This document shows, one piece after another, positions 27,070 to 36,263 of a DNA stretch of 64,000 nt. Below the pieces are notes generated by a model. The model made no database searches, was not told the origin of the DNA, and was given only the letters and a program-made list of their open reading frames with translations. This DNA is from CAZJBS01 sp964544475. GTDB lineage: Bacteria > CLD3 > SB21. Each line of letters starts with the position of its first letter. Position 1 is the first letter of the stretch. Location of the stretch: NCBI GenBank assembly GCA_964544475.1, contig CAZJBS010000003.1, positions 196,819 through 260,818 on the forward strand, in the 5' to 3' direction. The position numbers and the translations under genes were made by a program.

Positions 27070-29163
27070 ATGTTCACGTTTATCAATGCCATTCTCCTGC
27101 CGGCGCTCGCCCTGGCCATTCTGCCGATCATTATTCATCTGATGAATCGGAAAAAAACAAGGCTCGTTCCATTCAGTTCGCTGATGTTCCTGAAATCGCT
27201 GCAGAAGCACAAGATGAGACGCCTGAAAATCCGGCAAATCGTTTTGCTCGCGCTCCGTTGTCTCATTCTGCTGCTGGCGGTTCTCGCCTTTACGCGACCG
27301 GTCAGCGTGGCCGGCGACCGGGGCGATATCGCAGGGCACCACCCGACGTCGGTCATACTGATCGTGGACAATTCCATGAGCGCCGGATATGTGTCGGATC
27401 GTGGTCCGGCCATTGACCGGATCAAAAACCGGACGCTGGAGATCCTCGATTTTCTGAAGGAGGGCGATGAAGCTGTCGTGCTTTCCGTCCGGGACGCGGA
27501 ACCGATGACCTTCAGCGGCAACTTGTCCGAACTCAAAGCGCGCGTACGGTCGATGTCGCCGCGCAACGCCCGTTTGGACATGGCGGATGCGTTTCACCGA
27601 ACCGCCGCTCTTCTGAAGTCCGCACGTCATCCGAATCGTGAAGTGTATGTGCTGTCCGACATGCAGGCGGTTTCTTTCGCAAAGGAGCGCATGCCCTTTT
27701 ATGACGAAACGACGGTGCGTCCGGTTTTCGTTTCCTTTGAGGCCTCCGATGCGGGCCATACGTCCCTGCGTCAGGTTGCCGTGGTCAGCCGGATACCGGA
27801 ACGCCAGAAACCGCTTCGTCTGGAGGCGACGGTGCGACAGGATGGCCCTTCGCGCGGGGATAACCTGCTGGCGTTATTCCTGGATGGACGGCGCGTTGGA
27901 CAGACGCCGGTCGTGATGGAAAACGGACCCGACGAGAAGACCCTGACCTTTGCCGCGGCGTCGAGCCGCGCCGGATTTGTCAACGGTTATGCCGAATTGG
28001 AAGATGATCCGCTGATGGCGGACAACCGATATTACTTTCACACGTATGTGCCATCGGACATTCGTGTGTTGTTGGTTGGCGTACCCGGACGTGAGACGGA
28101 GATTCTGCGTCTTGCGCTGGCGCCGTCGGAAGATTTTGTTTCCCCCATTCGCGTCTCACGGGTCGTGCCGTCGCAGTTTTTGTCGGCCCATGACGCCGAC
28201 TATGACGTGATCGTGTTTGCCGGCGCGGTCTCTTTTTCGGAAAGTGACATACAGCGGCTGGCCGCGTTCACCAAACGGGGCGGGGGATTGGTCGTGTGGC
28301 CGGGACCGGGCGCCGAGGCGTCCTCGTATGGCCACCTGATGAACCGGCTCGGCATGGGTGTGGCGGCGGGTACGGTCAACATGAAGGAATCGGCATTGAT
28401 GTTCGAAAGAGTGGATGGCTCGCATCCCGTCCTGAGCGGACTTTTCCAGGCTCGCGTGCAGGAAGAATCCGTGGAATCGCCTCGGGTCAATCAATATGTG
28501 AAGGTCATCCCTTCGACGACGGCCATCGTTCCGATCACGCTTACCGATCATTCACCGTTCCTCGTGGAAAACAGGACCGGCGAGGGCTCCGTATTTTTCT
28601 TTGCGACATCGGTTCATTCCGACTGGAGCGATCTCGCGTTGCGCGGTGTTTTTCCGGCGCTGCTTCATCGCTGTATCCAGTATCTGGCCACGTCGGGACG
28701 GATGGGTGAGGGGACATTTCGAACCGAAGAAGCCATCGAAGTGACGCAAAAGCATGTCTCGGCGGAGGGCGTCGTGGTCACCGGCCCGTCGGGGGACGAG
28801 ATACTCCCAAAAATCAGAATGGCCGGTTCCGAGGCGGTTCTTTCCCTGCCCGCGCTGCCGGAGCCGGGTCACTACGTCGTCCGGCACCGCGGCAAGATCG
28901 TCAATGTTATTGACGTCAATGTGCCGTCCGAAGAGAGCGAATTGCGGAGCGCCACCGCGTCGGAAATGGACGCCATGTTTGGAGCCGATCAGTACACAAT
29001 TATTTCAGAAAATGATTCCATCGAAGCGTATATTCTTCAATCGCGGTTTGGACGGGAATGGTGGAAGTGGTTACTGGGCAGCGTTCTGATTCTCGCTCTC
29101 GTCGAGACCGTCGTGGCGCAGAGCCACCGGTTTGGAAAAAATGAAACCAAGGAGATCGTATGA
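27070..29163 (+). CDS. BatA-like membrane protein with VWA domain
   Basis: A 697-residue inner-membrane protein. The N terminus is the BatA domain: FINAILLPALALAILPIIIHL, then RKKTRLVPFSSLMFLKSL and a second helix ending in LAVLAFTRPV. A von Willebrand A domain follows with the MIDAS motif DNSMS in VILIVDNSMSAGY. A class-I glutamine-amidotransferase-like part lies in the middle (residues about 320-450), and a last transmembrane helix lies near residue 665-685. Such proteins belong to the Bacteroides aerotolerance and MoxR/BatABD families, where they occur with MoxR ATPases; here no MoxR gene is adjacent. The stop overlaps the next start (ATGA), so expression is coupled to the secreted protease. 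Confidence 0.8.
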   Translation: MFTFINAILLPALALAILPIIIHLMNRKKTRLVPFSSLMFLKSLQKHKMRRLKIRQIVLLALRCLILLLAVLAFTRPVSVAGDRGDIAGHHPTSVILIVDNSMSAGYVSDRGPAIDRIKNRTLEILDFLKEGDEAVVLSVRDAEPMTFSGNLSELKARVRSMSPRNARLDMADAFHRTAALLKSARHPNREVYVLSDMQAVSFAKERMPFYDETTVRPVFVSFEASDAGHTSLRQVAVVSRIPERQKPLRLEATVRQDGPSRGDNLLALFLDGRRVGQTPVVMENGPDEKTLTFAAASSRAGFVNGYAELEDDPLMADNRYYFHTYVPSDIRVLLVGVPGRETEILRLALAPSEDFVSPIRVSRVVPSQFLSAHDADYDVIVFAGAVSFSESDIQRLAAFTKRGGGLVVWPGPGAEASSYGHLMNRLGMGVAAGTVNMKESALMFERVDGSHPVLSGLFQARVQEESVESPRVNQYVKVIPSTTAIVPITLTDHSPFLVENRTGEGSVFFFATSVHSDWSDLALRGVFPALLHRCIQYLATSGRMGEGTFRTEEAIEVTQKHVSAEGVVVTGPSGDEILPKIRMAGSEAVLSLPALPEPGHYVVRHRGKIVNVIDVNVPSEESELRSATASEMDAMFGADQYTIISENDSIEAYILQSRFGREWWKWLLGSVLILALVETVVAQSHRFGKNETKEIV

Positions 29164-32048
29164 AAACCCTCGCACTGTGTTTTCTGCTTGCCATGACGGC
29201 GTCACTCAACGGCCAGGGGCAGGCCACGACCTATGAACGTCATCCGGCCATCGCAGGCATCGATCGCGATTTCGCCGATGGCAAAATCGACGTCAACGAC
29301 TACATCCGTCAGCAGTTTTACGTCGTCTTTGATCCGGCGCCATTGAATTCCGATTATCGGCGAGGTCTTGAATTGAAGATCAAGTGTGCGACGCCGCTGA
29401 TCATGCGTTTCAATCAGGTCAAGGCGAGGCTGGATTCGAAAACGGTGGAGGCGATGGAGCGCTATTTGGACCGGCCCATGGGGCCCGAGGCCGTGTACAT
29501 CAGTCCGAGCGGGCGGTTTCAATTGACATATGTGACGACCGGGGGCAATGCCGTACCGGCCACAGACATCAATCCCGCCAATGGCATACCGGACTACGTG
29601 GAACGCTGTGCGGAATATTTTGATTATTCGTGGCGCAAGGAAATCGACACGCTGGGTTTTGCAGGGCCATACAACAGTGAGACACGGCGGTACCAGATCA
29701 GTTTTGAGAATATGGGAGCGTACGGTTACACGACAACCACGGGGGACAGCGTCGGGACGCGGATCGTGGTCCACAATAATTTTATCGGTTTTCCGCCCAA
29801 TGACGATCCGGACGGCGACGTGCTGGGGGCGATGAAGGTCACCAACGCGCATGAATTCAAGCATGCCAGCCAGTTTACGAACAGCCAGTGGAGTGAAAAC
29901 GGTTGGGTTGAATTGGACGCGACGTGGATGGAGGACATTGCTTACGACGCGACCAACGATTATTACAACTACATTGTCGGCAGCGGTTCGCCGTTCACGG
30001 CGCCCGGTACGGCGTTGGATGACGGCGGGTCCGGCAGTTACGAAGACTGCAATTGGCAGCACTTCATGTCCGAAAAGTACGGCAACGCGATCATCACCGA
30101 CCTTTGGAACTACCGAAAGACCCACCAGTGGGAGGACATGCTGGCCAGTTATGACAATATTCTCATATCGTACGGAAGCAGTCTCGCCGCGGCATTCAAG
30201 GACTATGTCACGTGGAATATGATGACCGGCACGCGCGCCGTCTCCGGATTCGGATACGGGGAGTCTTCGACGTATCCGACGTCCACTCTGTGCCGAACGC
30301 ATACGACCCTGCCGGCGAGCGGCACGCAGTGTACGCTCGGGCACCTGGCCGCCAATTTTATCCGCGTCAACAGCGACCAGAGTGTGCGCAATTTGCACGT
30401 CGTATTCAACGGGCCGGTCGGTGAAGAGATGGGACTGATGCTGGTTTTTCGTCACAACGCCGGTTTTGTCACCACGGAGGAGGTGCCGCTGGATGCCTTC
30501 AACAGCGCCGACTACATCGCGACGCCGCGCCTCAACGGCGTTCAATTCGCCGGCTTGATACCGGTCATGACACAGACGTACAGCGGGGATTTCACGTATG
30601 CCTATTCTCTCGAAACGGTGCCCGGCGTGGCGATCCATCATACGCCGCTGGCCGGTGTGGTCGACTCGGCCGCCTTTTATGCGGTGACGGCTCAAATGCT
30701 CAGCTATGGCGCACGGCTGGATACGCAAAACCTGTTTCTGCACTACGGGTCGGGCGCCATCACGGATTCGGTATTGATGATATCCACCGGCATCACCGGC
30801 CAGTTTTCGGCCGACATTCCCGGCCCCGGCAATAACGTGTCGGTCCGGTACTATCTTTCGGCGATGGACACCACCGGATACCGCGTGACCTTGCCAGCCG
30901 GCGCACCGGGGGATTTTTTTGAATTCAGCGTCGGCCACGACGTCATACCGCCTCAGATCGACCACGCCTCACCGACGGCATTTTCCAGGGATGAATTGCC
31001 ACTCAGTGTGAAGGCCCTGGTGTCCGATGACGTGCAGTTGGATACCGTGACGCTGGCGTATCGCCACAATGCCGTGGATTTGGGCGTCATGGGCATGCAG
31101 TCCGTCAACGGGGACACCTTCATGGTTGTTCTGCCATTGGACACGACGGATGTTGCGATCGGCGACAGTATTGAATACCGGATCACGGCCAGGGACGCCA
31201 GCATTTTCCAGAATGTCGATTCGACGGAGTGGTACAAGGTCTACGTCTATGGCGCGTTTACGCTGGTGCGAACGATCACAAAGCCCATTCCGGACAACAA
31301 TGCCAATGGTGTGTTGGATACCTTGCCGGCTCTGGCGACCGATTTCAGCCCGGCCCCGCACCACGTGGCCGACATGGATGTCATCTTCAAGGCGACGCAT
31401 CCGTACATCGGCGATCTGACGGTCAAACTCAAATCACCGTCGGGTCTCACGGTGACGTTGATGCAAAGGCCCGGTCCCGGCACACTGGGCAGTTCCGGCG
31501 ACAACCCCGACATCGTGCTTGACGACGAGGCGGAGACGAGTATCGAGAACATCACGCACACCGGTTCGCAACAGGTCGTGGGCCGCTACAGGCCCGATCC
31601 GCAGGCGTTGAGCCTTTTTGACGGAGAGGACATCAACGGAAACTGGATTCTCCAGGTGCTGGACAGCCGCTCGTCGCAGACGGGAACCCTGACGCAATGG
31701 GGTTTCAAAGTGAAGACGATCGCGTCGGCCATCACCGATGTTCCGGAAGACCTGACGGGAGCGGTCCCGCGGCAGTTCATGTTACTTCAGAATTATCCGA
31801 ATCCCTTCAATCCGTCGACGACGATCCGCTATCAAATGGCTGTCCCCGGGCACGTGACGCTGACGGTTTATAATATTCTCGGCCAGCGCATACGGACGCT
31901 GGTGAATGGGCGAAAACCGGCGGGTGGTCATGAAGTCGCCTGGGATGGCTTGGACGCGCATGGCGTCCCGATGTCCAGCGGCGTTTACTTCTATCGCCTG
32001 CAAACCGGCGGCCAGAGCTCAGTGCGTAAAATGGTCTTGGTGAAATAG
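29160..32048 (+). CDS. Secreted HExxH metalloprotease with P/Homo-B domain and C-terminal sorting domain
   Basis: A 962-residue exported protein with AGGAG five bases before the ATG. After a signal peptide (MKTLALCFLLAMTASLNGQ) the catalytic part resembles MXAN_6640-type putative metalloproteases: AHEFKHASQF near residue 230 gives HExxH, and the following ENGWVELDATWMED carries the third ligand candidate. Residues about 700-850 are a proprotein-convertase P domain (IPDNNANGVLDT, HPYIGDLTVKLKSPSG, GNWILQVLDSRS). The last 90 residues are the FCB C-terminal domain (LLQNYPNPFNPSTTIRY, VYNILGQRIRTL, SGVYFYRLQTG), which directs export through type IX or a related route. The hairpin at 32067 ends the operon. 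Confidence 0.88.
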   Translation: MKTLALCFLLAMTASLNGQGQATTYERHPAIAGIDRDFADGKIDVNDYIRQQFYVVFDPAPLNSDYRRGLELKIKCATPLIMRFNQVKARLDSKTVEAMERYLDRPMGPEAVYISPSGRFQLTYVTTGGNAVPATDINPANGIPDYVERCAEYFDYSWRKEIDTLGFAGPYNSETRRYQISFENMGAYGYTTTTGDSVGTRIVVHNNFIGFPPNDDPDGDVLGAMKVTNAHEFKHASQFTNSQWSENGWVELDATWMEDIAYDATNDYYNYIVGSGSPFTAPGTALDDGGSGSYEDCNWQHFMSEKYGNAIITDLWNYRKTHQWEDMLASYDNILISYGSSLAAAFKDYVTWNMMTGTRAVSGFGYGESSTYPTSTLCRTHTTLPASGTQCTLGHLAANFIRVNSDQSVRNLHVVFNGPVGEEMGLMLVFRHNAGFVTTEEVPLDAFNSADYIATPRLNGVQFAGLIPVMTQTYSGDFTYAYSLETVPGVAIHHTPLAGVVDSAAFYAVTAQMLSYGARLDTQNLFLHYGSGAITDSVLMISTGITGQFSADIPGPGNNVSVRYYLSAMDTTGYRVTLPAGAPGDFFEFSVGHDVIPPQIDHASPTAFSRDELPLSVKALVSDDVQLDTVTLAYRHNAVDLGVMGMQSVNGDTFMVVLPLDTTDVAIGDSIEYRITARDASIFQNVDSTEWYKVYVYGAFTLVRTITKPIPDNNANGVLDTLPALATDFSPAPHHVADMDVIFKATHPYIGDLTVKLKSPSGLTVTLMQRPGPGTLGSSGDNPDIVLDDEAETSIENITHTGSQQVVGRYRPDPQALSLFDGEDINGNWILQVLDSRSSQTGTLTQWGFKVKTIASAITDVPEDLTGAVPRQFMLLQNYPNPFNPSTTIRYQMAVPGHVTLTVYNILGQRIRTLVNGRKPAGGHEVAWDGLDAHGVPMSSGVYFYRLQTGGQSSVRKMVLVK

Positions 32049-32066
32049 AATTATCTGAAATGGAAT

Positions 32067-32099
32067 GAGGCTGTTTCGGAACATCGACGGAACAGCCTC
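32067..32099. terminator. Hairpin terminator between convergent genes
   Basis: A 9-bp stem GAGGCTGTT/AACAGCCTC lies 19 bases after the protease stop and 38 bases from the rhodanese stop. There is no long T run, so efficiency is uncertain. Confidence 0.6.
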
Positions 32100-32136
32100 A
32101 CTCCAATGCCTTCGCAGTGATCGATAGCGTGCTTCG

Positions 32137-32511
32137 TCAGAATTCCGAAGCCAGCTTGTAGCCCGCCTCCTGCCATTGGCGGATACCTCCGTCCATGGAA
32201 ATCACATTGGTGTAGCCCATCTTTTGCAGATTGTCCGCCGACAGGGCGGAGCGGAATCCTCCGCCGCAATACAGGATAATTTCCGCTTGAGGATCGGGGA
32301 TGTGTCTTTCGATGTCTCTTTCCAGAATACCGCGCCCGATATGGATCGCATGCGGCAGGTGTCCCGCGTTCCACTCGCTTTCCTCACGGATGTCGATGAA
32401 GTGGAATCGCTCACCATGGGCCAGGCGACGATGAATGGTGTGAATGTCCGTCTGGCGGATACGTGTTTTGGCGTCACGGACAAGCGCCAGAAAAGCGGGG
32501 GAGTGGTCCAT
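32137..32511 (-). CDS. Single-domain rhodanese-like sulfurtransferase
   Basis: A 124-residue cytoplasmic protein; GAGG stands seven bases before the ATG. The rhodanese fold is clear: FHFIDIREESEWNAGHLPHA (entry block with the CDC25-like Asp-Ile-Arg), the active-site loop YCGGGFRS with the catalytic Cys, and the end block VISMDGGIRQWQEAGY. The loop length of six residues fits sulfur transfer. Stand-alone members move persulfide sulfur between donor and acceptor proteins. It follows the epimerase-like gene by 18 bases on the same strand and is probably co-transcribed, although no pathway link is evident. Confidence 0.9.
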   Translation of the reverse strand: MDHSPAFLALVRDAKTRIRQTDIHTIHRRLAHGERFHFIDIREESEWNAGHLPHAIHIGRGILERDIERHIPDPQAEIILYCGGGFRSALSADNLQKMGYTNVISMDGGIRQWQEAGYKLASEF

Positions 32512-32529
32512 GAATAATCCTCGGAAGTT

Positions 32530-33375
32530 TCAACGATGAATTTGAATGCTGTATTGACACACAAAGGACCGACCGGTTTCGAGGGCCATGATGCCTTCTT
32601 TCGATTCGAAGGGGATTTGGGCATCCTGGGAATCGGCCACACCAAACCACGGTTCGAGGCACACGAAGGGCGCTCCGGGCTTGGACCAGACGCCAAAGTA
32701 CGGAAATCCCTCAAAAGACAAGGTGAGCACGCGCTGCCCCGCGGCGGTCGTCAGCGTGACGGCTTTGGAATGGAGGTTCTTGAAGATCAGCGCATCCTGA
32801 TCGAACAACGAAGGCGTGATTTCCAATGGACGCGTGGGCATCCGTTCGCGACGCCCGGATTGCAGGCCTTGATCCAGAAAATAGCGCTCGGCCGTGTCGT
32901 CCCGATCGAATTCGAGCCGATATGGCCCGCTCCCGGGCGGGCAGGCGAATGCCGGATGGCCTCCAATGGAAAACCACATGGCGGATGAATCCTCATTCGT
33001 GACCACATACCGGACCGTAATGCGGTCTTTCCGAAGGCTGTATTCGATTTGCAAAACAAAACGGAAGGGAAATTGTTTCAGCGTCTGATCGGTGTGGGTG
33101 AGCCGCAATACGGCTTCGGACGCCGATTGGTTTTCGATGGTGAATTCCATATCGCGCGCAAAGCCGTGCTGGGTAAGGCGATATGGGCGGCCCTGGATGA
33201 AGGCGGTATCGTCTTTCAGCCGGCCGACAATGGGAAACAACACCGGTGCGTGGCGCGGCCATGCCGGGCCGGCGTTCCATAGGAATTCGTGTCCTCCGCA
33301 GGACAGGCTGGTCATCTCCGCGCCGAGCGTGGCGACGCACAGTTCGAGATCTGAATGGGAAAGTGTGATCGTCAT
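32530..33375 (-). CDS. Aldose 1-epimerase (galactose mutarotase-like) family protein
   Basis: A 281-residue cytoplasmic beta-sandwich protein of the LacX/YihR-type aldose-1-epimerase group. Landmarks are LGAEMTSLSCGGHEFLWN at the start, HAPVLFPIVGRL, HGFARDMEF with the first His, IGGHPAFACP with the catalytic His, and FVCLEPWFGVAD with the catalytic Glu. The family interconverts alpha and beta anomers of hexoses or hexose-6-phosphates. Length is normal. It is the last conserved chromosomal gene before the accessory island. Confidence 0.9.
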   Translation of the reverse strand: MTITLSHSDLELCVATLGAEMTSLSCGGHEFLWNAGPAWPRHAPVLFPIVGRLKDDTAFIQGRPYRLTQHGFARDMEFTIENQSASEAVLRLTHTDQTLKQFPFRFVLQIEYSLRKDRITVRYVVTNEDSSAMWFSIGGHPAFACPPGSGPYRLEFDRDDTAERYFLDQGLQSGRRERMPTRPLEITPSLFDQDALIFKNLHSKAVTLTTAAGQRVLTLSFEGFPYFGVWSKPGAPFVCLEPWFGVADSQDAQIPFESKEGIMALETGRSFVCQYSIQIHR

Positions 33376-33483
33376 GACGGGTTGGGTTGATGGGTTCTGG
33401 AACGGAAAATCAAGGATGGCGTCTAGAAAGTCAAGACAATTGGTTCCGCGGGTGTGACAACACAGGACGTGCTCGCCAGGCCA

Positions 33484-33531
33484 TCGCTCCCCTCGATACG
33501 GTCTGCCTTCGGCAGCCCACTCGGGGAGCGA
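33484..33531. repeat. REP-like palindrome
   Basis: TCGCTCCCC and GGGGAGCGA form a 9-bp outer stem, with an inner CTGCC-TTC-GGCAG hairpin. It resembles short intergenic palindromes dispersed in many environmental genomes. Only one copy of this form is seen here. Confidence 0.6.
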
Positions 33532-33620
33532 CCGTGTCTTCGCGCCGAAACCCGGTCTTCAGGTTTTCGTGAAGAATAGACTCACCATAGAAGTCGCCGG
33601 CTGGATACACCACGAAATGA

Positions 33621-33644
33621 AAAAGCCGTCTCTCGACGGCTTTT
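33621..33644. terminator. Bidirectional intrinsic terminator
   Basis: AAAAGCCGTC and GACGGCTTTT pair around a TCTC loop, with a T run on the plus side and A run before it. It probably insulates the epimerase gene from transcription coming out of the RHS island. Confidence 0.8.
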
Positions 33645-33744
33645 TGGTGGGCAATACTGACCGAATATCGAACCTTTTGGAGATGTTACACAAGCTATCC
33701 AATTCGTTTATTTGAACTTGCCAAAAGGGAGATGGGCAACATTC

Positions 33745-34170
33745 TGTGAAACGGCGTAGAATTCATACGGTCAGCGGAAATCCACGAAGAGCAGACTGCA
33801 CACAACGAAGAGTGCGAGAGCCTATCCCGCCCACGAAGACGATACCAACTCAACCAAAAGCGAGCAAAGGCACAACCACAGCCGCCGCGAGCTACTACTT
33901 GGAAACTCACTGCGAGGGCGAAACGAGCGCGTGCAGTGGAGCCGAGCATCAAAAGCGGCGACTGGTGTCCGCGTCCCGAAAATTTGTTCAAGATTATCCG
34001 ATCAAGCCACGAAGAAAAAAACGTGAAGTGTTCTCTGGAATGTTCAGCGTGAGCGCGGGCGGGCGCAAGAACGCGGGGAGCGCGAAACGCCGGGACGCGG
34101 AAGGCGTGGAAGCCAAGGGACTCGATCAAAAAGGCACCGCTATAGCCCCGCAGCTGGAACGCCAAGAAGC
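33745..34170 (+). repeat. Degenerate copy of the mobile element right end
   Basis: Several blocks match, with many changes, the non-coding right end of the complete element at 51160-51330: CCACGAAGACGATACCAACT against CCACGAAGAACGACACCAACT, the CACAACCACAGCCGCCGCG block and TTGGAAACTC. It has the same orientation and lies directly before the CGCATACAACT site, which suggests an old insertion or the outer edge of the array. Confidence 0.55.
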
Positions 34171-34286
34171 CGCATACAACTGGTATGCTGAGCGATCCGC
34201 CGCAGGCGGAGAGTCGAAGCATACGGCGCGCCGGGTATTTCACGCCGAGCGCAGTCGAGGCGCTCTCGCGCGAGAGATTCAAAAAA
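34171..34286 (+). repeat. 116-bp block with CGCATACAACT site and two hairpins (copy at 41051-41166)
   Basis: The block is base-for-base the same as 41051-41166. It opens with CGCATACAACTG, then a hairpin with GTATGCT/AGCATAC arms around CCGCC-GCA-GGCGG (34183-34224), then a GAGCGC/GCGCTC hairpin (34247-34265), a TCTCGCGCGAGA palindrome and an A run. Both hairpins belong to a TGAGC...GTCGA palindrome family that recurs in the island. Confidence 0.8.
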
Positions 34287-34316
34287 TCCCCGCCGAAGCC
34301 TCAAGCGTAGGCGGGG
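34281..34316 (-). terminator. Intrinsic terminator of the T8 immunity gene
   Basis: Read on the minus strand, CCCCGCC and GGCGGGG form the stem and a T run follows. It lies about 130 bases after the T8 immunity stop. Confidence 0.75.
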
Positions 34317-34445
34317 AACAAATCGGAAACTCAATCAAAACGCTCATGCGCCAGCACGGGCGTGGTTTTTTCTTAGCGACGCTCTCTCAACGAGCAGACT
34401 CTATCTCCAAAATAACTGCGCGCTGTGGGAGAGGAGCGATGTGAA

Positions 34446-34826
34446 CTATTCCTCGATGGGCTCCGCTCTTTTTCTTGTTAACTCTCGAATCGCAAATCCA
34501 CATATTGCAACTACGTAGAAGTATCCGACGGCTGTCTGAAAATCTGATTTCGTGAAATAACTTACAATCATTGCCAAAGAGTATAGACCAACCAATCCAA
34601 TCGCAAAGAAATCTTTTCTTGTTGGAGATCGTTTGCTAAGTGACGGCGCTGAGTAAAGGAACAATGCGCCCATGCACAGTTCAATAAATGCGTTGCCAAT
34701 GTCGGATTGAAGGCCTATTGAAATTTTTGAATGCACAGTGGATGTAAAAAGAAGCTCTAAACCTCGAATGAAACTGGTCATTGCACCGAAAACTATCAAA
34801 TTAAACCACAAAAATCCTCTAAGCAT
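34446..34826 (-). CDS. T8 putative immunity protein, four-helix membrane protein
   Basis: A 126-residue hydrophobic protein with about four predicted membrane helices (FLWFNLIVFGAMTSFI, then IGNAFIELCMGALFLYS, FFAIGLVGLYSLAMIVSY and FQTAVGYFYVVAICGFAI) and a short charged tail. It matches no family I recognise. It lies 19 bases behind the T8 RHS tip on the same strand, the usual place for an immunity gene in RHS and contact-dependent inhibition loci. An inner-membrane protector would suit a tip that looks like a phospholipase. The base composition is visibly AT-richer than the core DNA, as in the tip itself. Confidence 0.6.
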   Translation of the reverse strand: MLRGFLWFNLIVFGAMTSFIRGLELLFTSTVHSKISIGLQSDIGNAFIELCMGALFLYSAPSLSKRSPTRKDFFAIGLVGLYSLAMIVSYFTKSDFQTAVGYFYVVAICGFAIRELTRKRAEPIEE

Positions 34827-34845
34827 TTACTGACTCTCCAACTGT

Positions 34846-36042
34846 TTATTTGTTCTCTGCATCAAAGCGATCGTTTTTCTTCTCAAATTCCCTTTTATTC
34901 CGCCAATGGTTTAACCACGCACTCGAGTGTTTCTTTGCCATTTCGTAGCGTCTATTAAAACCTGCAGCGTATCCTGGAGTGCTTTGACGTTGCTTCGCTT
35001 TTTCTGCCCCAACACCTTGATATGTCTTATCAGGGAAGTAATCGAAATTATTGTTATCATGATGCATCGAACTGGATTCGTTCACGAGGGGATTTCCATA
35101 CGATCCAGAAAAACCTTCTTTGCCCCATAGATCAGCAAATCCCTTATTCTGCATGGCTTCATCAAACGTCACGATTTTATCACCAAAAATCTTTCCGGCA
35201 ACATCGGCAAAATTAGAGTGCGAATAGAAATCTTGAATCCCATGGAGGGCTTGTCCAACCGCTTCAAATGAATTATCATCCAACAAAGTTGTCGCGTTGC
35301 TAAAGGTCTCATTATAGGAACTGTTATCTGCATGATCAGCTGATCTGTAATTTGACCAAACATCTTGTTTTAAACTCTCCCATTTTGCTGTAGACATGCC
35401 CTCGTAAACTCGCCGATTACTTAGTAGAGAGCCCTGGTGAACAGTTGTAAAAGCTTCTTCAATAAGTTTGTCATGCACGTCTTTCATAAAACGTCCATCG
35501 ACTTCATACAAAGAGACTGGATTGCCACTTACAAAATGATACGGCGTTAATGACGGGTATTTACTGCTAAGAGGATCCGGAGTTACAAATCGAGCTATGC
35601 CGGCGTTATAGTATCTTGCCCCGAAATAATTAAAACCGCTTTCTTCGTCAAATTGCTTTCCACTAAAACCCTCTTTAGGCTCATTCACTGACGACGAACC
35701 GCGCGATTCAAGCCCAAATGGGTAATAATCGGACCAAGCCGAAACATTTCCGCTCTGATCCAAGACGACTCTTGTCGAACCAAGATGATCGGCGAGATAA
35801 TAATATCGCTTGTCTGATCCAGCTGCCTGCTCTCCGGATTCGATCGTGGATTCGTCTTGTATAGTCGATTCCGACTGGACGATGACGCTGTCCCGAGCGA
35901 CGACCACTTGATTGGAAATCGTCTGATTGGAGATGGAAATGCTCGCCAGGGCAGGAACCAGCTTTCCAATGAGGCCATTCCCGTAGATATTGTAATGATC
36001 CAGAATACCATTGCGATATTCAGCAAGAATCGTTCCGGATGC
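34846..36042 (-). CDS. RHS module T8: core fragment with zinc-phospholipase-C-like tip
   Basis: The frame is open from the in-frame stop at 36043 to 34846; the first in-frame ATG/GTG candidates are internal to the core, so this is an orphan module without a normal start. The core part has GNGLIGKLVP, RYYYLADHLGSTRVVLDQ, FNYFGARYYNAG and ARFVTPDP. After the boundary VSLYEVDGRF comes a tip of about 215 residues with VGQALHGIQDFYSHSNFADV, a His-x3-Asp-x3-His-Ser-Asn pattern typical of zinc-dependent phospholipase C and HET-C-like proteins, plus further His/Asp (SADHADNSS, SMHHDNN). The likely target is membrane phospholipid. A four-helix membrane protein is encoded 19 bases downstream. Confidence 0.65.
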   Translation of the reverse strand, partial: ASGTILAEYRNGILDHYNIYGNGLIGKLVPALASISISNQTISNQVVVARDSVIVQSESTIQDESTIESGEQAAGSDKRYYYLADHLGSTRVVLDQSGNVSAWSDYYPFGLESRGSSSVNEPKEGFSGKQFDEESGFNYFGARYYNAGIARFVTPDPLSSKYPSLTPYHFVSGNPVSLYEVDGRFMKDVHDKLIEEAFTTVHQGSLLSNRRVYEGMSTAKWESLKQDVWSNYRSADHADNSSYNETFSNATTLLDDNSFEAVGQALHGIQDFYSHSNFADVAGKIFGDKIVTFDEAMQNKGFADLWGKEGFSGSYGNPLVNESSSMHHDNNNFDYFPDKTYQGVGAEKAKQRQSTPGYAAGFNRRYEMAKKHSSAWLNHWRNKREFEKKNDRFDAENK

Positions 36043-36262
36043 TCAGCGAATGTAGACCGTCTGTCCCAGGGTCACACCAGCATTGATGACCTTCTTGATC
36101 CGCTGCCCGCTTGCGTCGTAGGCATACTCGATCACCGTGTCATTCGTCACGACTTTGATAGGCATGTTACGGTAGTCGTAGGTGAATTCACCTTTCGTAT
36201 TGTCGTTCGTCATGTTGCCATTGCCGTCGTAAGCGTAGGTGGCGGAGAGGCCGCCGGTTAGT
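36043..36262 (-). pseudogene. 5' part of the T8 RHS core, cut off by a TGA
   Basis: This segment continues the T8 core upstream (GGLSATYAYDGNGNMTNDN, YDYRNMPIKVVTND, IEYAYDASGQRIKK, QTVYIR) but a TGA at 36045-36043 stands where the other modules read Gly in VRG. Upstream it stops abruptly at the GGL codons, two bases from the T7 immunity stop. Confidence 0.8.
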
Positions 36263-36263
36263 T

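Larger units (their letters stand above)
33376..34445. other. Gene-free border between chromosome and RHS island
   Basis: No convincing gene is seen in this 1.07-kb stretch. It contains a palindromic repeat (33484-33531), a strong terminator (33621-33644), a degenerate copy of the mobile element's right end (33745-34170), the CGCATACAACT site with two hairpins (34171-34286) and the terminator of the T8 immunity gene (34281-34316). A 232-codon open frame at 33746-34444 on the plus strand is arginine-rich and crosses these repeats, so it is not taken as a gene. Confidence 0.7.

Noticed and set aside
33746..34444. Open frame of 232 codons on the plus strand in the island border
   Set aside because: Very Arg/Ser/Thr-rich, no domain, and it crosses a degenerate repeat, two hairpins and a terminator.
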